Below are positions 34,769 through 42,899 of a DNA stretch of 64,000 nucleotides, one piece after another. The DNA comes from Marinilactibacillus sp036039175. GTDB taxonomy: Bacteria; Bacillota; Bacilli; Lactobacillales; Carnobacteriaceae_A. Both the position numbers and the translations under genes were made by a program. Every line of letters begins with the position of its first letter. Position 1 is the first letter of the stretch. The notes below the pieces were generated by a model, which saw only the letters and a program-made list of their open reading frames with translations, ran no database searches and was not told the DNA's origin. The stretch is from assembly GCF_036039175.1 (NCBI RefSeq), contig NZ_JAYXKP010000001.1, forward strand, positions 310,001 to 374,000, read 5' to 3'.

Positions 34769-35908
34769 ATGCGCGCAGTAACTTATCAAGGTAAAGAAAA
34801 AATGACGGTGACGACTGTTCCCGATCCAAAGATTCAAGAACCGACGGATGCGATTATCCGTGTAACAGCAACAGCCATTTGTGGTTCAGATTTACACCTT
34901 TATCACAATGGTAATATGGTTCTGAATGATGACTATGTGGTTGGACATGAACCTATGGGCATTGTAGAAGAAGTAGGTCCTGATGTAAAAAACTTAAAAG
35001 TAGGCGACAGAATCGTTGTTCCATTTAATGTTAGTTGTGGGCATTGTCATTTCTGCGAAAACGATATGGAAAGCCAATGTGATGAATCCAATCGTAATCC
35101 AGAAACAGATTATGGCGGATTATTTGGATTTGGTAAATTAAACGGAGATTATCCGGGTGGGCAAGCAGAATTTTTACGCGTTCCTTATGCTGATCAAACG
35201 TCTTTCAAAGTACCTGACAATCATATAGCTGATGAAAAAGTTTTATTTCTTTCAGATATTGTACCTACAGCTTATTGGAGTGTAGAACATGCCGGAGTCA
35301 AACCAGGAGACACTGTGATTGTTCTCGGTTCAGGTCCAGTTGGACTGTTGGCACAGCGTTTCGCGAAAATGAAAGGTGCAAAACGAGTAATTGCTGTAGA
35401 TAGAGTAAAACATCGTCTAGAATATTCAGCCAAAAAAATCGGTGTTGAAACACTCAACTTTGAAGAAGTCGATATTCCAGGCATGGCTTTAAAAGATATG
35501 ACACATGGTGGGGCAGATGTAGTCATTGATTGCGTTGGTATGGACGGAAAACAACGTAAACTAGAAAAAGTCACTAATCTGATTACACCTCAAAAAGGAA
35601 CCACTAGTCCGATTGAAATGGCTAGTATGGCCGTGAAAAAATTTGGAACGATTATGCTGACTGGTGTTTACTTGACACCTGCTGCTAATTTCCCAATCAA
35701 TCATATCTTTGCTAGAAATGTTACACTAAAATCTGGTCAAACGCCTGTACCTCATCTAATGCCTAAACTATATGAAATGATCAAAAACAATGAATTTGAT
35801 CCTAGTGATATCATTACTCATACGATGCCTTTAGAAGATGCAGCAAGAGGATACGAAATATTTGATAAAAAAGAAGACAATAATATAAAAGTCGTTTTAA
35901 AACCTTAA
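34769..35908 (+). CDS. Zinc-dependent alcohol dehydrogenase, MDR family
   Basis: This 379-aa medium-chain dehydrogenase has a complete catalytic zinc site (Cys38 in ICGSDLHLYHNG, His60 and Glu61 in GHEPMG) and structural zinc cysteines 90, 93, 96 and 104. The nucleotide-binding motif GSGPVGLLAQ is followed by an acidic residue in AVDRVKHRL, which favours NAD(H). It resembles the formaldehyde dehydrogenase/threonine dehydrogenase-like branch. The substrate is unknown. The ATG at 34769 is preceded by AGAGGAG; a TTG at 34748 lies upstream in frame but would bury that site. Confidence 0.9.
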   Translation: MRAVTYQGKEKMTVTTVPDPKIQEPTDAIIRVTATAICGSDLHLYHNGNMVLNDDYVVGHEPMGIVEEVGPDVKNLKVGDRIVVPFNVSCGHCHFCENDMESQCDESNRNPETDYGGLFGFGKLNGDYPGGQAEFLRVPYADQTSFKVPDNHIADEKVLFLSDIVPTAYWSVEHAGVKPGDTVIVLGSGPVGLLAQRFAKMKGAKRVIAVDRVKHRLEYSAKKIGVETLNFEEVDIPGMALKDMTHGGADVVIDCVGMDGKQRKLEKVTNLITPQKGTTSPIEMASMAVKKFGTIMLTGVYLTPAANFPINHIFARNVTLKSGQTPVPHLMPKLYEMIKNNEFDPSDIITHTMPLEDAARGYEIFDKKEDNNIKVVLKP

Positions 35909-35930
35909 CATTCAATCGTTTTTATAAAAG

Positions 35931-35978
35931 AAACACACCTTCAAGAAAGTTAAATTTTCTTGAAGGTGTGTTTTTGTT
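35931..35978 (+). terminator. Terminator after the alcohol dehydrogenase gene
   Basis: An 18-bp stem AAACACACCTTCAAGAAA / TTTCTTGAAGGTGTGTTT with a short loop, followed by T. Confidence 0.92.
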
Positions 35979-36070
35979 GTAAGCTTGTTACGTTATTTAC
36001 TCAATTTTGAAATCTCTATATGATAAACTAGTCATCATAGACCGATGGCACTAAAAGGAGAGATTCAATT

Positions 36071-36763
36071 ATGAAACAAAATCGTTCAAACAAATCAAGA
36101 GTTGAAAGAAAGACGAGAACTGATGGAGAAGAGCAACCAAAAAGCTCGTATGATAAGTATTACTATATTGTTGTTGCAGTATTGCTAGCTATCTTAATTG
36201 CTATCGTAGCTTATATTTTTTTCGTTCCTAGAAATGGAGACAACAACCTGGCGGATCCACCGCAAACAAACCCTGAACTCGTCTCAGATAATAATGCTGA
36301 GTCTGGAGATGAAGGAGAAGAACCGACAGATTCAGAAGAAGTAGAAGATCCTAACACGGATGCTGAGCAACCAGAACAAGAAAACGAAGAAGTCACCGAA
36401 GAAGATTCTGAAACGGCAGATGTCGAAGAAGCGGAATCGGATGATCCTCTCGTAGAGGAAGCTTCTACAGGAAACTGGTCTCCGATAGGTACAAGCCAGA
36501 CCGGTGAACATACAACTGACTTTAGTACAGGTTCTCAAGACCGTACAGAAATCAATGAAGCCGTCAGATCCGTTACAGGATTATCTGCTGGCAACATGAC
36601 TGAATGGTGGGTCGGAGGAAACGGGCCAAGCCAAGTAACTGTTACAGCATCTACAAATGATCAATCAGAAGTTTACAGAGTCTTTCTTCAATTTGTTGAA
36701 GAAGAAGGTTGGCAACCGACTAGGGTAGAAAAATTAACTGCTGTACCGTCAGAATATCAATAG
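36071..36763 (+). CDS. YrrS-like membrane-anchored DUF1510 protein
   Basis: This 230-aa protein has a basic cytoplasmic N-terminus, one transmembrane helix (about 32-51, VVAVLLAILIAIVAYIFF), a long Glu/Asp-rich extracellular linker and a C-terminal DUF1510 domain beginning GNWSPIGTSQTGEH. Bacillus YrrS has this layout and is encoded with a penicillin-binding protein, so a cell-envelope role is likely. No such partner is here. AAAGGAG precedes the ATG. Confidence 0.82.
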   Translation: MKQNRSNKSRVERKTRTDGEEQPKSSYDKYYYIVVAVLLAILIAIVAYIFFVPRNGDNNLADPPQTNPELVSDNNAESGDEGEEPTDSEEVEDPNTDAEQPEQENEEVTEEDSETADVEEAESDDPLVEEASTGNWSPIGTSQTGEHTTDFSTGSQDRTEINEAVRSVTGLSAGNMTEWWVGGNGPSQVTVTASTNDQSEVYRVFLQFVEEEGWQPTRVEKLTAVPSEYQ

Positions 36764-36776
36764 CACCAAAAAATTT

Positions 36777-36816
36777 GACGGCATTTTTAGCTCCGATATG
36801 AGCTGAAGATGTCGTC
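36777..36816 (+). terminator. Hairpin terminator after the YrrS-like gene
   Basis: A 17-bp fully paired stem (36777-36793 with 36800-36816, several G-T) with loop CGATAT. The T tract that follows is interrupted. Confidence 0.7.
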
Positions 36817-36909
36817 TATTTGTATTTTAGTTCTAATTCGTTGTCTTTCCTCTTTTTTTAAAGTTCATGTTAAACTATTAACAGAACATTTATTAGTAGG
36901 AGGTACGGT

Positions 36910-38178
36910 ATGAAGCTACCAAACGATAGATTGAATGTAATCCAAGAAATTTTAGATAAGACAGAAAAAGAAATTGAAAACATGAATCCTGTCAATATAC
37001 TGATTGCAGGTAAAACAGGTGTAGGTAAAAGCACACTGATCAACAACATTTTCAGAGAAAAATTAGCTGATACGGGGATTGGGAAACCTGTAACGAAACA
37101 CCTTAGAAAAATATCCAAAAATGGTATTCCGATTGTTTTATACGATACACGTGGATTAGAGCTAGAACAGACCATTCAGCAGCGCGTTAAAAAAGAGATG
37201 CTCGATTTAATTGATCAAAATAAACACTCTAAAGATGCTATCCATGTCGTTTATTATTGTATTCAAGCGACTTCTTCTCGTATCGAAGATATGGAACTTG
37301 AGTTAATCAAAGACATCTCAGAAAATATTCCGGTTATTCTTGTGCTCACTCAGGCTTTAGGACAGCCAGCTGAAGACTTTAAACGTTACCTTGAAAATAT
37401 GAATCTACCAGTTGCGGGTATTCAAACCGTTATGTCTGAAGCATATGTAATCTCCGATGACTATACGATACCAGCATTCGGTTTAAAAGAGCTTGTGAGT
37501 AAATCGCTTGAAGTCATTCCTGAAGATGCACAAAAGGCTTTTACGAACGCCCAGCAAGCAGACATTGAACGCAAAGCAAAAAACGCTAGACGCTGGGCTA
37601 CTCGATATGTTGCATCTAGTTTTGGAATTGGATTTATTCCTATTCCTTTTTCAGATGCCTCAGTGCTTGTACCAATGCAGATTACTTTATTAGCACATAT
37701 TACAGCTATTTTTGGAATTTCATTAGACAAATCTTCTATCGTTTCAATCATTGCCGCAGTTGGAGGAACAGGTTCGGCCACGTTTTTAGGTAAATCCATC
37801 GTTGGAAATGCATTGAAGTTCATTCCAGGAGCGGGTACCGTAATTGGAGGCGTCATTAGTGGAACCACGGCTTCTATCGTGACAAGTGCTTTAGCAGCAA
37901 GTTATATTGAAGTTTTGAGCGTAATGGCCTTCAAAGAAATGAATGGCGAAACAGTCAATCTTTCTTTTATAGAAAACCTAATGCGTAAGCAGTTCAAGAA
38001 AAACATTCATATGAAAGGTAAGAAAATTAACAAGAAAGAGCTTGAGTTTGATCGTACTACTGATACTTCTGATTATGAGCATTTATTGAACAACGATGAA
38101 GATCAAAAGGTTCCTTTTTACAAAAAAGTGGTCCCTACAATAAAAAATACCGTAAAAAGGTTTTCTAGAAAAAAATAA
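36910..38178 (+). CDS. Dynamin-like/Era-like GTPase with DUF697 membrane domain
   Basis: This 422-aa protein has an N-terminal P-loop GTPase domain with G1 GKTGVGKST (34-42) and G3 DTRG, then a hydrophobic DUF697-type C-terminal domain (about 240-355, Gly/Ala/Ile/Val-rich) and a basic tail. The usual G4 NKxD is not present; the equivalent strand reads LVLTQALGQ, so guanine recognition may differ. AGGAGG precedes the ATG. DUF697 GTPases are poorly characterised and thought to associate with membranes. It is a single unit with its own terminator, next to the antiporter operon. Confidence 0.85.
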   Translation: MKLPNDRLNVIQEILDKTEKEIENMNPVNILIAGKTGVGKSTLINNIFREKLADTGIGKPVTKHLRKISKNGIPIVLYDTRGLELEQTIQQRVKKEMLDLIDQNKHSKDAIHVVYYCIQATSSRIEDMELELIKDISENIPVILVLTQALGQPAEDFKRYLENMNLPVAGIQTVMSEAYVISDDYTIPAFGLKELVSKSLEVIPEDAQKAFTNAQQADIERKAKNARRWATRYVASSFGIGFIPIPFSDASVLVPMQITLLAHITAIFGISLDKSSIVSIIAAVGGTGSATFLGKSIVGNALKFIPGAGTVIGGVISGTTASIVTSALAASYIEVLSVMAFKEMNGETVNLSFIENLMRKQFKKNIHMKGKKINKKELEFDRTTDTSDYEHLLNNDEDQKVPFYKKVVPTIKNTVKRFSRKK

Positions 38179-38183
38179 GAATG

Positions 38184-38212
38184 AAAGGTATCTGTTTTCA
38201 GATGCCTTTTTT
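38184..38212 (+). terminator. Terminator after the DUF697 GTPase gene
   Basis: AAAGGTATCTG (38184-38194) and CAGATGCCTTT (38199-38209) around TTTT, followed by T. Confidence 0.88.
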
Positions 38213-38234
38213 ATTCGATCTACTTTGTTTCTAA

Positions 38235-38264
38235 TTGTGATTTCCTCCTTTTAAATGCTACAAT
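38235..38264 (+). promoter_or_regulatory. Promoter of the Na+/H+ antiporter operon
   Basis: TTGTGA (38235-38240) and TACAAT (38259-38264) are 18 bp apart, with an extended -10 (TGC). The expected start is near 38271. Confidence 0.65.
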
Positions 38265-38328
38265 CGAATCAGATGAAACCGTTATACACTTACTCTCAAA
38301 GTCAGCAAGGTGAAGGAGGTCTTTCAAT

Positions 38329-38898
38329 TTGACTAGTAAACTGAAAAAGTCTATTAAAGAAGTGATTCAAAATAAAGAAATTGTGATCATCCTTACATTT
38401 ATATGGATTATCTTTTTTGAGTCCTTTTCTATTCTTACGATAAGTGCCGGCTTGCTCGTATCTTCAATCATTATTCTCTTCACTGATCAGTTCCTTTTAA
38501 AAGGGAATTATGAATTCGATTATTTGATCGGTTTAGGAACGCTGATTCATTTTATCTTACAACTTATCTTAGAAATCTTTATTGCAGGTATGCGGGTTAT
38601 TCCAAATATTTTGAAAGGCCAAGGAGAAGCACAGATAATCACTTGTGAGACTATTCTTAAAGAAGAGTTACTCATTGATCTTCTAGCCAATGCCATCACC
38701 TTGACTCCTGGTACGGTTACGATCGATAAAAAAGGCAGTAGCTTAAAAATTTTAGTATTGAATCCACCTGAAAAAGATGAGGATTTAAGAAGCATTATTC
38801 CACTTGAAATTGAAAAAATATTGATGAAGTATGAAGAAAAGGCTTCTCGAAAAAATTCCAGTTCAAACAACAAGAAAGGAGAACCCAATGACATTTGA
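38329..38898 (+). CDS. mrpE: Na+/H+ antiporter subunit E (MrpE/MbhA-like)
   Basis: This 189-aa membrane protein has the MrpE/MnhE fold: N-terminal hydrophobic helices, then a soluble domain with NAITLTPGTVTID, the family's most conserved segment. The TTG at 38329 follows GAAGGAGGT. It is the first of seven tightly packed genes ordered E-F-G-MbhD-B-C-D. That order is the archaeal MBH/Mrp order rather than the Bacillus A-to-G order. The subunits assemble into a membrane cation/proton antiporter. Confidence 0.9.
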   Translation: MTSKLKKSIKEVIQNKEIVIILTFIWIIFFESFSILTISAGLLVSSIIILFTDQFLLKGNYEFDYLIGLGTLIHFILQLILEIFIAGMRVIPNILKGQGEAQIITCETILKEELLIDLLANAITLTPGTVTIDKKGSSLKILVLNPPEKDEDLRSIIPLEIEKILMKYEEKASRKNSSSNNKKGEPNDI

Positions 38899-39148
38899 TT
38901 CGGTTATTATGCTGATCGTTTTATTGTTATCGATCTTAGGACTCATTCGTGTACTACTTGGTCCTACAATTTGGGACAGAATGCTTGGCTTTTCAGTGTT
39001 TTCGTCAAAAATCATCATAATGGCTGTGCTCATTGGGGTGATTATTCGTCGTACATATATTATAGATGTCGCAATCATCTATGGCGTTTTAGGCTTTATC
39101 GGAACAATTATGATTGCGAGGACGATAGAGAGAAGAGGGGATATTTAA
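38888..39148 (+). CDS. mrpF: Na+/H+ antiporter subunit F (MrpF/MbhB-like)
   Basis: This 86-aa protein has three hydrophobic helices and the MrpF motif RVLLGPTIWDRMLGFSVFSSK. The frame is open upstream to 38831, but the ATG at 38888 has AAAGGAG before it and a normal family length. It overlaps the end of mrpE by 11 bases, indicating translational coupling. Confidence 0.9.
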   Translation: MTFDSVIMLIVLLLSILGLIRVLLGPTIWDRMLGFSVFSSKIIIMAVLIGVIIRRTYIIDVAIIYGVLGFIGTIMIARTIERRGDI

Positions 39149-39456
39149 TGGGAATAGCACTTGAATGGGTCGGGAATACTCTGATGGTCATTGGTGTAAT
39201 TTTCATGGCTTTGGGTGTATTTGGAATTTATAGATTTAATGATTTCTTTTTGCGAATATTGATTACAGCAAAAGTCGATACGGTTGGCTTCATAACCGTC
39301 ATGTTTGGTCTGATGATTAAAAACGGGTTCAGCATTTTTAGTGGAAAGATCCTTGTAGTACTCGTCATGTATCTGATAACAAACCCTTTAGCGACACATG
39401 CCGTTACTCGTTCTGCTCATTTGAGCGGTTATAGAATAAAGAAAGAGAGAATGTAG
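39148..39456 (+). CDS. mrpG: Na+/H+ antiporter subunit G (MrpG/MbhC-like)
   Basis: This 102-aa protein has three hydrophobic helices and MrpG signatures GVFGIYRFNDFFLRI, AKVDTVGF and NPLATHAVTRSAH. The ATG at 39148 overlaps the mrpF stop (TAATGG) and follows AGAGGGG. An upstream extension of the frame to 38971 overlaps mrpF and is rejected. Confidence 0.9.
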   Translation: MGIALEWVGNTLMVIGVIFMALGVFGIYRFNDFFLRILITAKVDTVGFITVMFGLMIKNGFSIFSGKILVVLVMYLITNPLATHAVTRSAHLSGYRIKKERM

Positions 39457-40020
39457 ATGATCGAACCTATATTAATGTGCATACTACTAGTCTTAGCTTG
39501 TATATCCGTACTCTCAGATAACTTAAGAAGATCCATCGTATTTCTAGGTGCCTTTTCCTTGACCATGGCTTTGACCTATCTTTATTATAATGCACCAGAC
39601 GTAGCCTTGGCAGAGGCTGCCATAGGCGTCGGTTTGTCAACCATTATGTACCTGGTAGCCCTCAAAAAAATAGCCGTCTATTCTATTATTTACATCGACG
39701 AACATGCTGACCAAATAAATGATGATCAAATAAACAGTATCTCAAATACCATTATCAAGCCTTTGGAACTTTTTCTTGAAAGAACAGAAGAAATTGAACC
39801 ACAAATTGCTTATTCTAATCATTCCCTTGAGTCTATTATAGAAGAAGATCACCACGACTTTATTATCTATAAAAAAGACCATCTGACATATTTTTATGGA
39901 AAAGCATCAGACCTTATTTTTCAAGATATCATTGCAAACATGAATGAAACCATTGATAACATAGAAGAAATCAGAGTCGTTTTCAGGGACGAGGTGCTGT
40001 CAGATGATGCAATCGAATAA
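39457..40020 (+). CDS. DUF4040/MbhD-like antiporter subunit with C-terminal extension
   Basis: This 187-aa protein has about 80 residues of membrane sequence matching the DUF4040/MbhD unit (SDNLRRSIVFLGAFSL, APDVALAEAAIGVGLST). In Bacillus this unit is part of the C-terminal half of MrpA. It then continues for about 100 hydrophilic residues (HHDFIIYKKDHLTYFYGKAS) that are not part of MbhD and that I cannot assign. The start follows the mrpG stop directly. It overlaps the next gene by 17 bases. Confidence 0.85.
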   Translation: MIEPILMCILLVLACISVLSDNLRRSIVFLGAFSLTMALTYLYYNAPDVALAEAAIGVGLSTIMYLVALKKIAVYSIIYIDEHADQINDDQINSISNTIIKPLELFLERTEEIEPQIAYSNHSLESIIEEDHHDFIIYKKDHLTYFYGKASDLIFQDIIANMNETIDNIEEIRVVFRDEVLSDDAIE

Positions 40021-40702
40021 AACACTTCGCATAGTTAGAGTTCTTTTTGCTTTAGTCGGTGCTATGGTCGTTATTTTTACGTTTTCTAGTTACTCTGTGA
40101 AGCTCGATACGCCGTTGATGGATTATTTAACAGCTGACTTTTATGCTCAAACTGGGGCACAAAATGCCGTCGGGGCGATTTATTTGAATTACAGGGTGTT
40201 TGATACGCTTTTCGAAGCATTGATGCTTGTCGTGTCCGTAATTGAAGTCATTAATGTCTCATGGTCAAACATTCATTCAGAAAAATATCAGTACGAAGAA
40301 AATAATCTTCAAAAGAAAAACAATTCAGAAATTATTACACGTATGATGGGAATGATTTATCCATTTGTACTATTGATTGGTTTATACACCATTATAAATG
40401 GTCACGTATCTCCAGGCGGAGGATTTCAAGGAGGGGCGATTTTAGCGACTGCGTTGATTACTCGTTATCTAGTATACCCAAATTTTGATTTGAACTTAGA
40501 TATCCTTGAACGACTAGAGAAGCTTTTGTTCTTTTGTATTCTTTTACTGCCTATCTTATACATTTTTATGGAATTAGGACCATCTGATAGTATCTTGATG
40601 GACCAAATCTATCTGATTACGTTGAATTTACTAATAGGGTTTAAGGTATTTTCTGGATTAAGTATTATTTTTTACCGATTTGTTTTTTACGAAAACCAAT
40701 AA
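40004..40702 (+). CDS. mrpB: Antiporter subunit B with MbhE-like N-terminal part
   Basis: This 232-aa protein has a C-terminal MnhB domain with the signature GHVSPGGGFQGGAILATALI. Its N-terminal part (about 1-85) resembles MbhE, with the QTGAQNAVGAIYLNYRVFDT segment also found at the end of MrpA. It is thus an MbhE-MbhF fusion. GAGGTG lies 7 nt before the ATG at 40004, within the upstream gene. About six membrane helices are predicted. Confidence 0.85.
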   Translation: MMQSNKTLRIVRVLFALVGAMVVIFTFSSYSVKLDTPLMDYLTADFYAQTGAQNAVGAIYLNYRVFDTLFEALMLVVSVIEVINVSWSNIHSEKYQYEENNLQKKNNSEIITRMMGMIYPFVLLIGLYTIINGHVSPGGGFQGGAILATALITRYLVYPNFDLNLDILERLEKLLFFCILLLPILYIFMELGPSDSILMDQIYLITLNLLIGFKVFSGLSIIFYRFVFYENQ

Positions 40703-40741
40703 CGGCTTATTTATAGAACAGAATCTTGCTAAAGAAAGAAG

Positions 40742-41101
40742 TTGAAAGATTTGGAGTTTATCAATGGAGAGATTGTCGGTATCTTATTATTCTTCATAGG
40801 CTTATATGGACTGATGACAAAAAAATCTATTGCAAAAACCATTATGTCCATGTCAATCATGGAGTCAGGTGTCTTTTTGTTTTTTATCACCATTAATTAT
40901 TCAACCAATAGTGTTCCTCCGATTGGTCAGGCTCAAGAAGCCTCTTTTGCGGATCCTGTTCCTTCAGCACTCATGATAACGGCGATTGTTATTGGTATCG
41001 GTGTTACAGCGATTGGCTTAACGATGTTTATGCATTATAAGCAAAAACATGGTATCACGCATTGGACTAGAAAACGAGCGCAGCAAGGAAGTGACCATTG
41101 A
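40742..41101 (+). CDS. mrpC: Na+/H+ antiporter subunit C (MrpC/NuoK-like)
   Basis: This 119-aa NuoK-like protein has three helices, with the conserved Glu in MSMSIMESGVFLFF and the PSALMITAIVIGIGVTAIGL segment typical of MrpC. The TTG at 40742 has a modest AAAGAAAG ribosome binding site; a second TTG three codons later is possible. The stop overlaps the next ATG. Confidence 0.88.
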   Translation: MKDLEFINGEIVGILLFFIGLYGLMTKKSIAKTIMSMSIMESGVFLFFITINYSTNSVPPIGQAQEASFADPVPSALMITAIVIGIGVTAIGLTMFMHYKQKHGITHWTRKRAQQGSDH

Positions 41102-42696
41102 TGTTATATAGTTTAGTATTAGCACCGATTATTTTTGGGCTATTGGCTTATGTAGTAAATAAAAAGATTGCTACAGTATTGTTACTAGTATTCCAGTTTC
41201 TTTTTGGACTTTACGCGTTCTATGTATTTTTTACAGTGAATAGCTCTGGGGCTTTACTGTGGAACGCTGGGGGATATCCAGATGGGGTTGCACTCAGTCT
41301 CTATGCTGATCCAATTTCTAGTGTAATGGTCTTGTTTACAGCTATTTTTTACTTTGCCTTTTTAGTTTATGCCATTAGACAAACGTATTTTAAACCACTG
41401 TTTTATTTTATGTTTATGGTATTAGAAGGCTTGATGATGGGGTTATTCCTTTCCAGTGACTTGTTCAATATTTTCGTCTTTTTGGAAGTCTCAACCGTTG
41501 TTGTTTCTATACTAATTATGATCAATAAAGAAAAACAGGCGATTTATGACGGTATGATATACTTTTTTGTCAATGTAATTGGAACAGCTTTTTTACTATT
41601 TGGCATCGCCATGATTTATAGGACTTTTGGTATGTTAGATATTCGAATGATCCAAGAAGCGATGAGTCAAATCGAAGATCCTAAATCAGTCATTTTACCT
41701 TACGCTTTTATGATGACTACTGTATCGCTAAAAACAGCCGTAACGCCCTTATTCAGCTGGCTTCCAAAAGCACATGGGACACCGAGTGCACCACCTGTCG
41801 TTTCAGCTATATTATCTGGTCTTTACATAAAAAGCGGCGTCTATTTGTTTATACGCTTCTCAAATATGTATGCTTCAGCTATCGATATGCACGAATTCTT
41901 TTTCTGGATCGGTTTTATTACGTCAACGGTTGGATTTGTGATGGCACTAGGGCAGCATGATATCAAATTAATTCTCGCTTATCACACCGTTTCTCAAGTT
42001 GGGTTGATTATGATGGGGCTGAACATGGCTTCAGAGATTGCGTTTTGGGGAGCAGTCTATCATATCTTCAATCATGCTATTTTTAAATCGACATTATTTT
42101 TAACTGCTGGATTGATTTACGATGAGTATGATACCCGAGATGTCTATCAGATCAGAGGGTTGTTCAAACGAATGCCTCTGGTCGCTATCGCTACAGCTTT
42201 AGCCATGTTAGGCATTACTGGAGCTCCATTTTTTAATGGTAGCATCTCAAAGTATATGATTGCTCACGGTACGTATGATTACTCAACAACGATTCTACTC
42301 AATATTGTCAATCTGGGAACGACCATGTCTTTTATTAAGTATGCTACGATGCTGTTTGGTAAAAATCCTAAAGAGGGGCGCGCAAAAATTGATATTTTCG
42401 CTTTGTCTGCCTCTTTATTTATGGGTGTTGCTTCATTAATCACTGGTATATTTGGAGAACGGTTATCTGAATTCCTCTTTAATTTTGAAGTCCATGTCAA
42501 TCCTGAAGAGTACATTCAAAAAGGAATCGTATACGTTTTAATGATCATTGCCGGTATCGGATTTTATAATGGGATTATCAAGCACGGAGGTATCCTAACG
42601 AGAATTGGGCATCTTGAATTGACCTTTAATGCGACGATAACCGCTATGGTCGGTTATTTCATTTTACTCGTTGTGTACTTGAACTTTCTGTACTAA
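41101..42696 (+). CDS. mrpD: Na+/H+ antiporter subunit D (MrpD/NuoM-like)
   Basis: This 531-aa protein has about 14 helices and is homologous to complex I NuoL/M/N. Proton-path residues are present: Glu in IFVFLEVSTV, Lys in PLFSWLPKAHGTPSAPPVVS and YIKSGVY, and the His/Lys set in HIFNHAIFKSTLFL. It is the only large NuoL/M-type subunit in this operon, as no MrpA NuoL-like gene is present. The ATG at 41101 overlaps the mrpC stop (TGATG); a TTG one codon earlier is less likely. Confidence 0.93.
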   Translation: MLYSLVLAPIIFGLLAYVVNKKIATVLLLVFQFLFGLYAFYVFFTVNSSGALLWNAGGYPDGVALSLYADPISSVMVLFTAIFYFAFLVYAIRQTYFKPLFYFMFMVLEGLMMGLFLSSDLFNIFVFLEVSTVVVSILIMINKEKQAIYDGMIYFFVNVIGTAFLLFGIAMIYRTFGMLDIRMIQEAMSQIEDPKSVILPYAFMMTTVSLKTAVTPLFSWLPKAHGTPSAPPVVSAILSGLYIKSGVYLFIRFSNMYASAIDMHEFFFWIGFITSTVGFVMALGQHDIKLILAYHTVSQVGLIMMGLNMASEIAFWGAVYHIFNHAIFKSTLFLTAGLIYDEYDTRDVYQIRGLFKRMPLVAIATALAMLGITGAPFFNGSISKYMIAHGTYDYSTTILLNIVNLGTTMSFIKYATMLFGKNPKEGRAKIDIFALSASLFMGVASLITGIFGERLSEFLFNFEVHVNPEEYIQKGIVYVLMIIAGIGFYNGIIKHGGILTRIGHLELTFNATITAMVGYFILLVVYLNFLY

Positions 42697-42705
42697 TTCA
42701 AATCA

Positions 42706-42746
42706 AGTCTGCTACTGGGTCATTTGTCTAGTAGTGGACTTTTTAT
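42706..42746 (+). terminator. Terminator after the antiporter operon
   Basis: AGTCTGCTACT (42706-42716) pairs with AGTAGTGGACT (42730-42740), followed by T. Confidence 0.8.
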
Positions 42747-42760
42747 AATTAAATGACTTC

Positions 42761-42850
42761 TTTTGGTGAATACGGAAAATACTTATTACCAAAACAGTAA
42801 AGTTCCTCTTCTAAACGGAACTTAACTAGGTGGAAATGAAAGCGTTATTA
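42761..42850 (+). promoter_or_regulatory. Control region of the cellobiose-type PTS operon
   Basis: Three elements are seen. TTTTGGT (42761-42767) and ACCAAAA (42788-42794) form an inverted repeat, a candidate site for the PRD activator. AAGTTCC (42800-42806) and GGAACTT (42817-42823) form a hairpin or second palindrome. TGAAAGCGTTATTA (42837-42850) matches a CcpA cre site with one mismatch. No clear consensus promoter is visible, which would suit activator dependence. Confidence 0.5.
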
Positions 42851-42899
42851 ACATATGATAAGGCTATCAAGAAAAACAAAAGGAAAGGAGGAACAAAAC

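Noticed and set aside
36071..36763. Repeat-rich acidic region in the YrrS-like gene considered as a low-complexity repeat element
   Set aside because: It is the acidic linker of a normal coding sequence, not a DNA repeat array.
37461..37868. 135-codon open frame on the minus strand inside the DUF697 GTPase gene
   Set aside because: It is antisense to a clear gene and composed of codons mirroring its hydrophobic repeats, with no ribosome binding site.
38547..38894. 115-codon minus-strand frame inside mrpE
   Set aside because: It is antisense to a coupled operon gene and has no ribosome binding site or homology.
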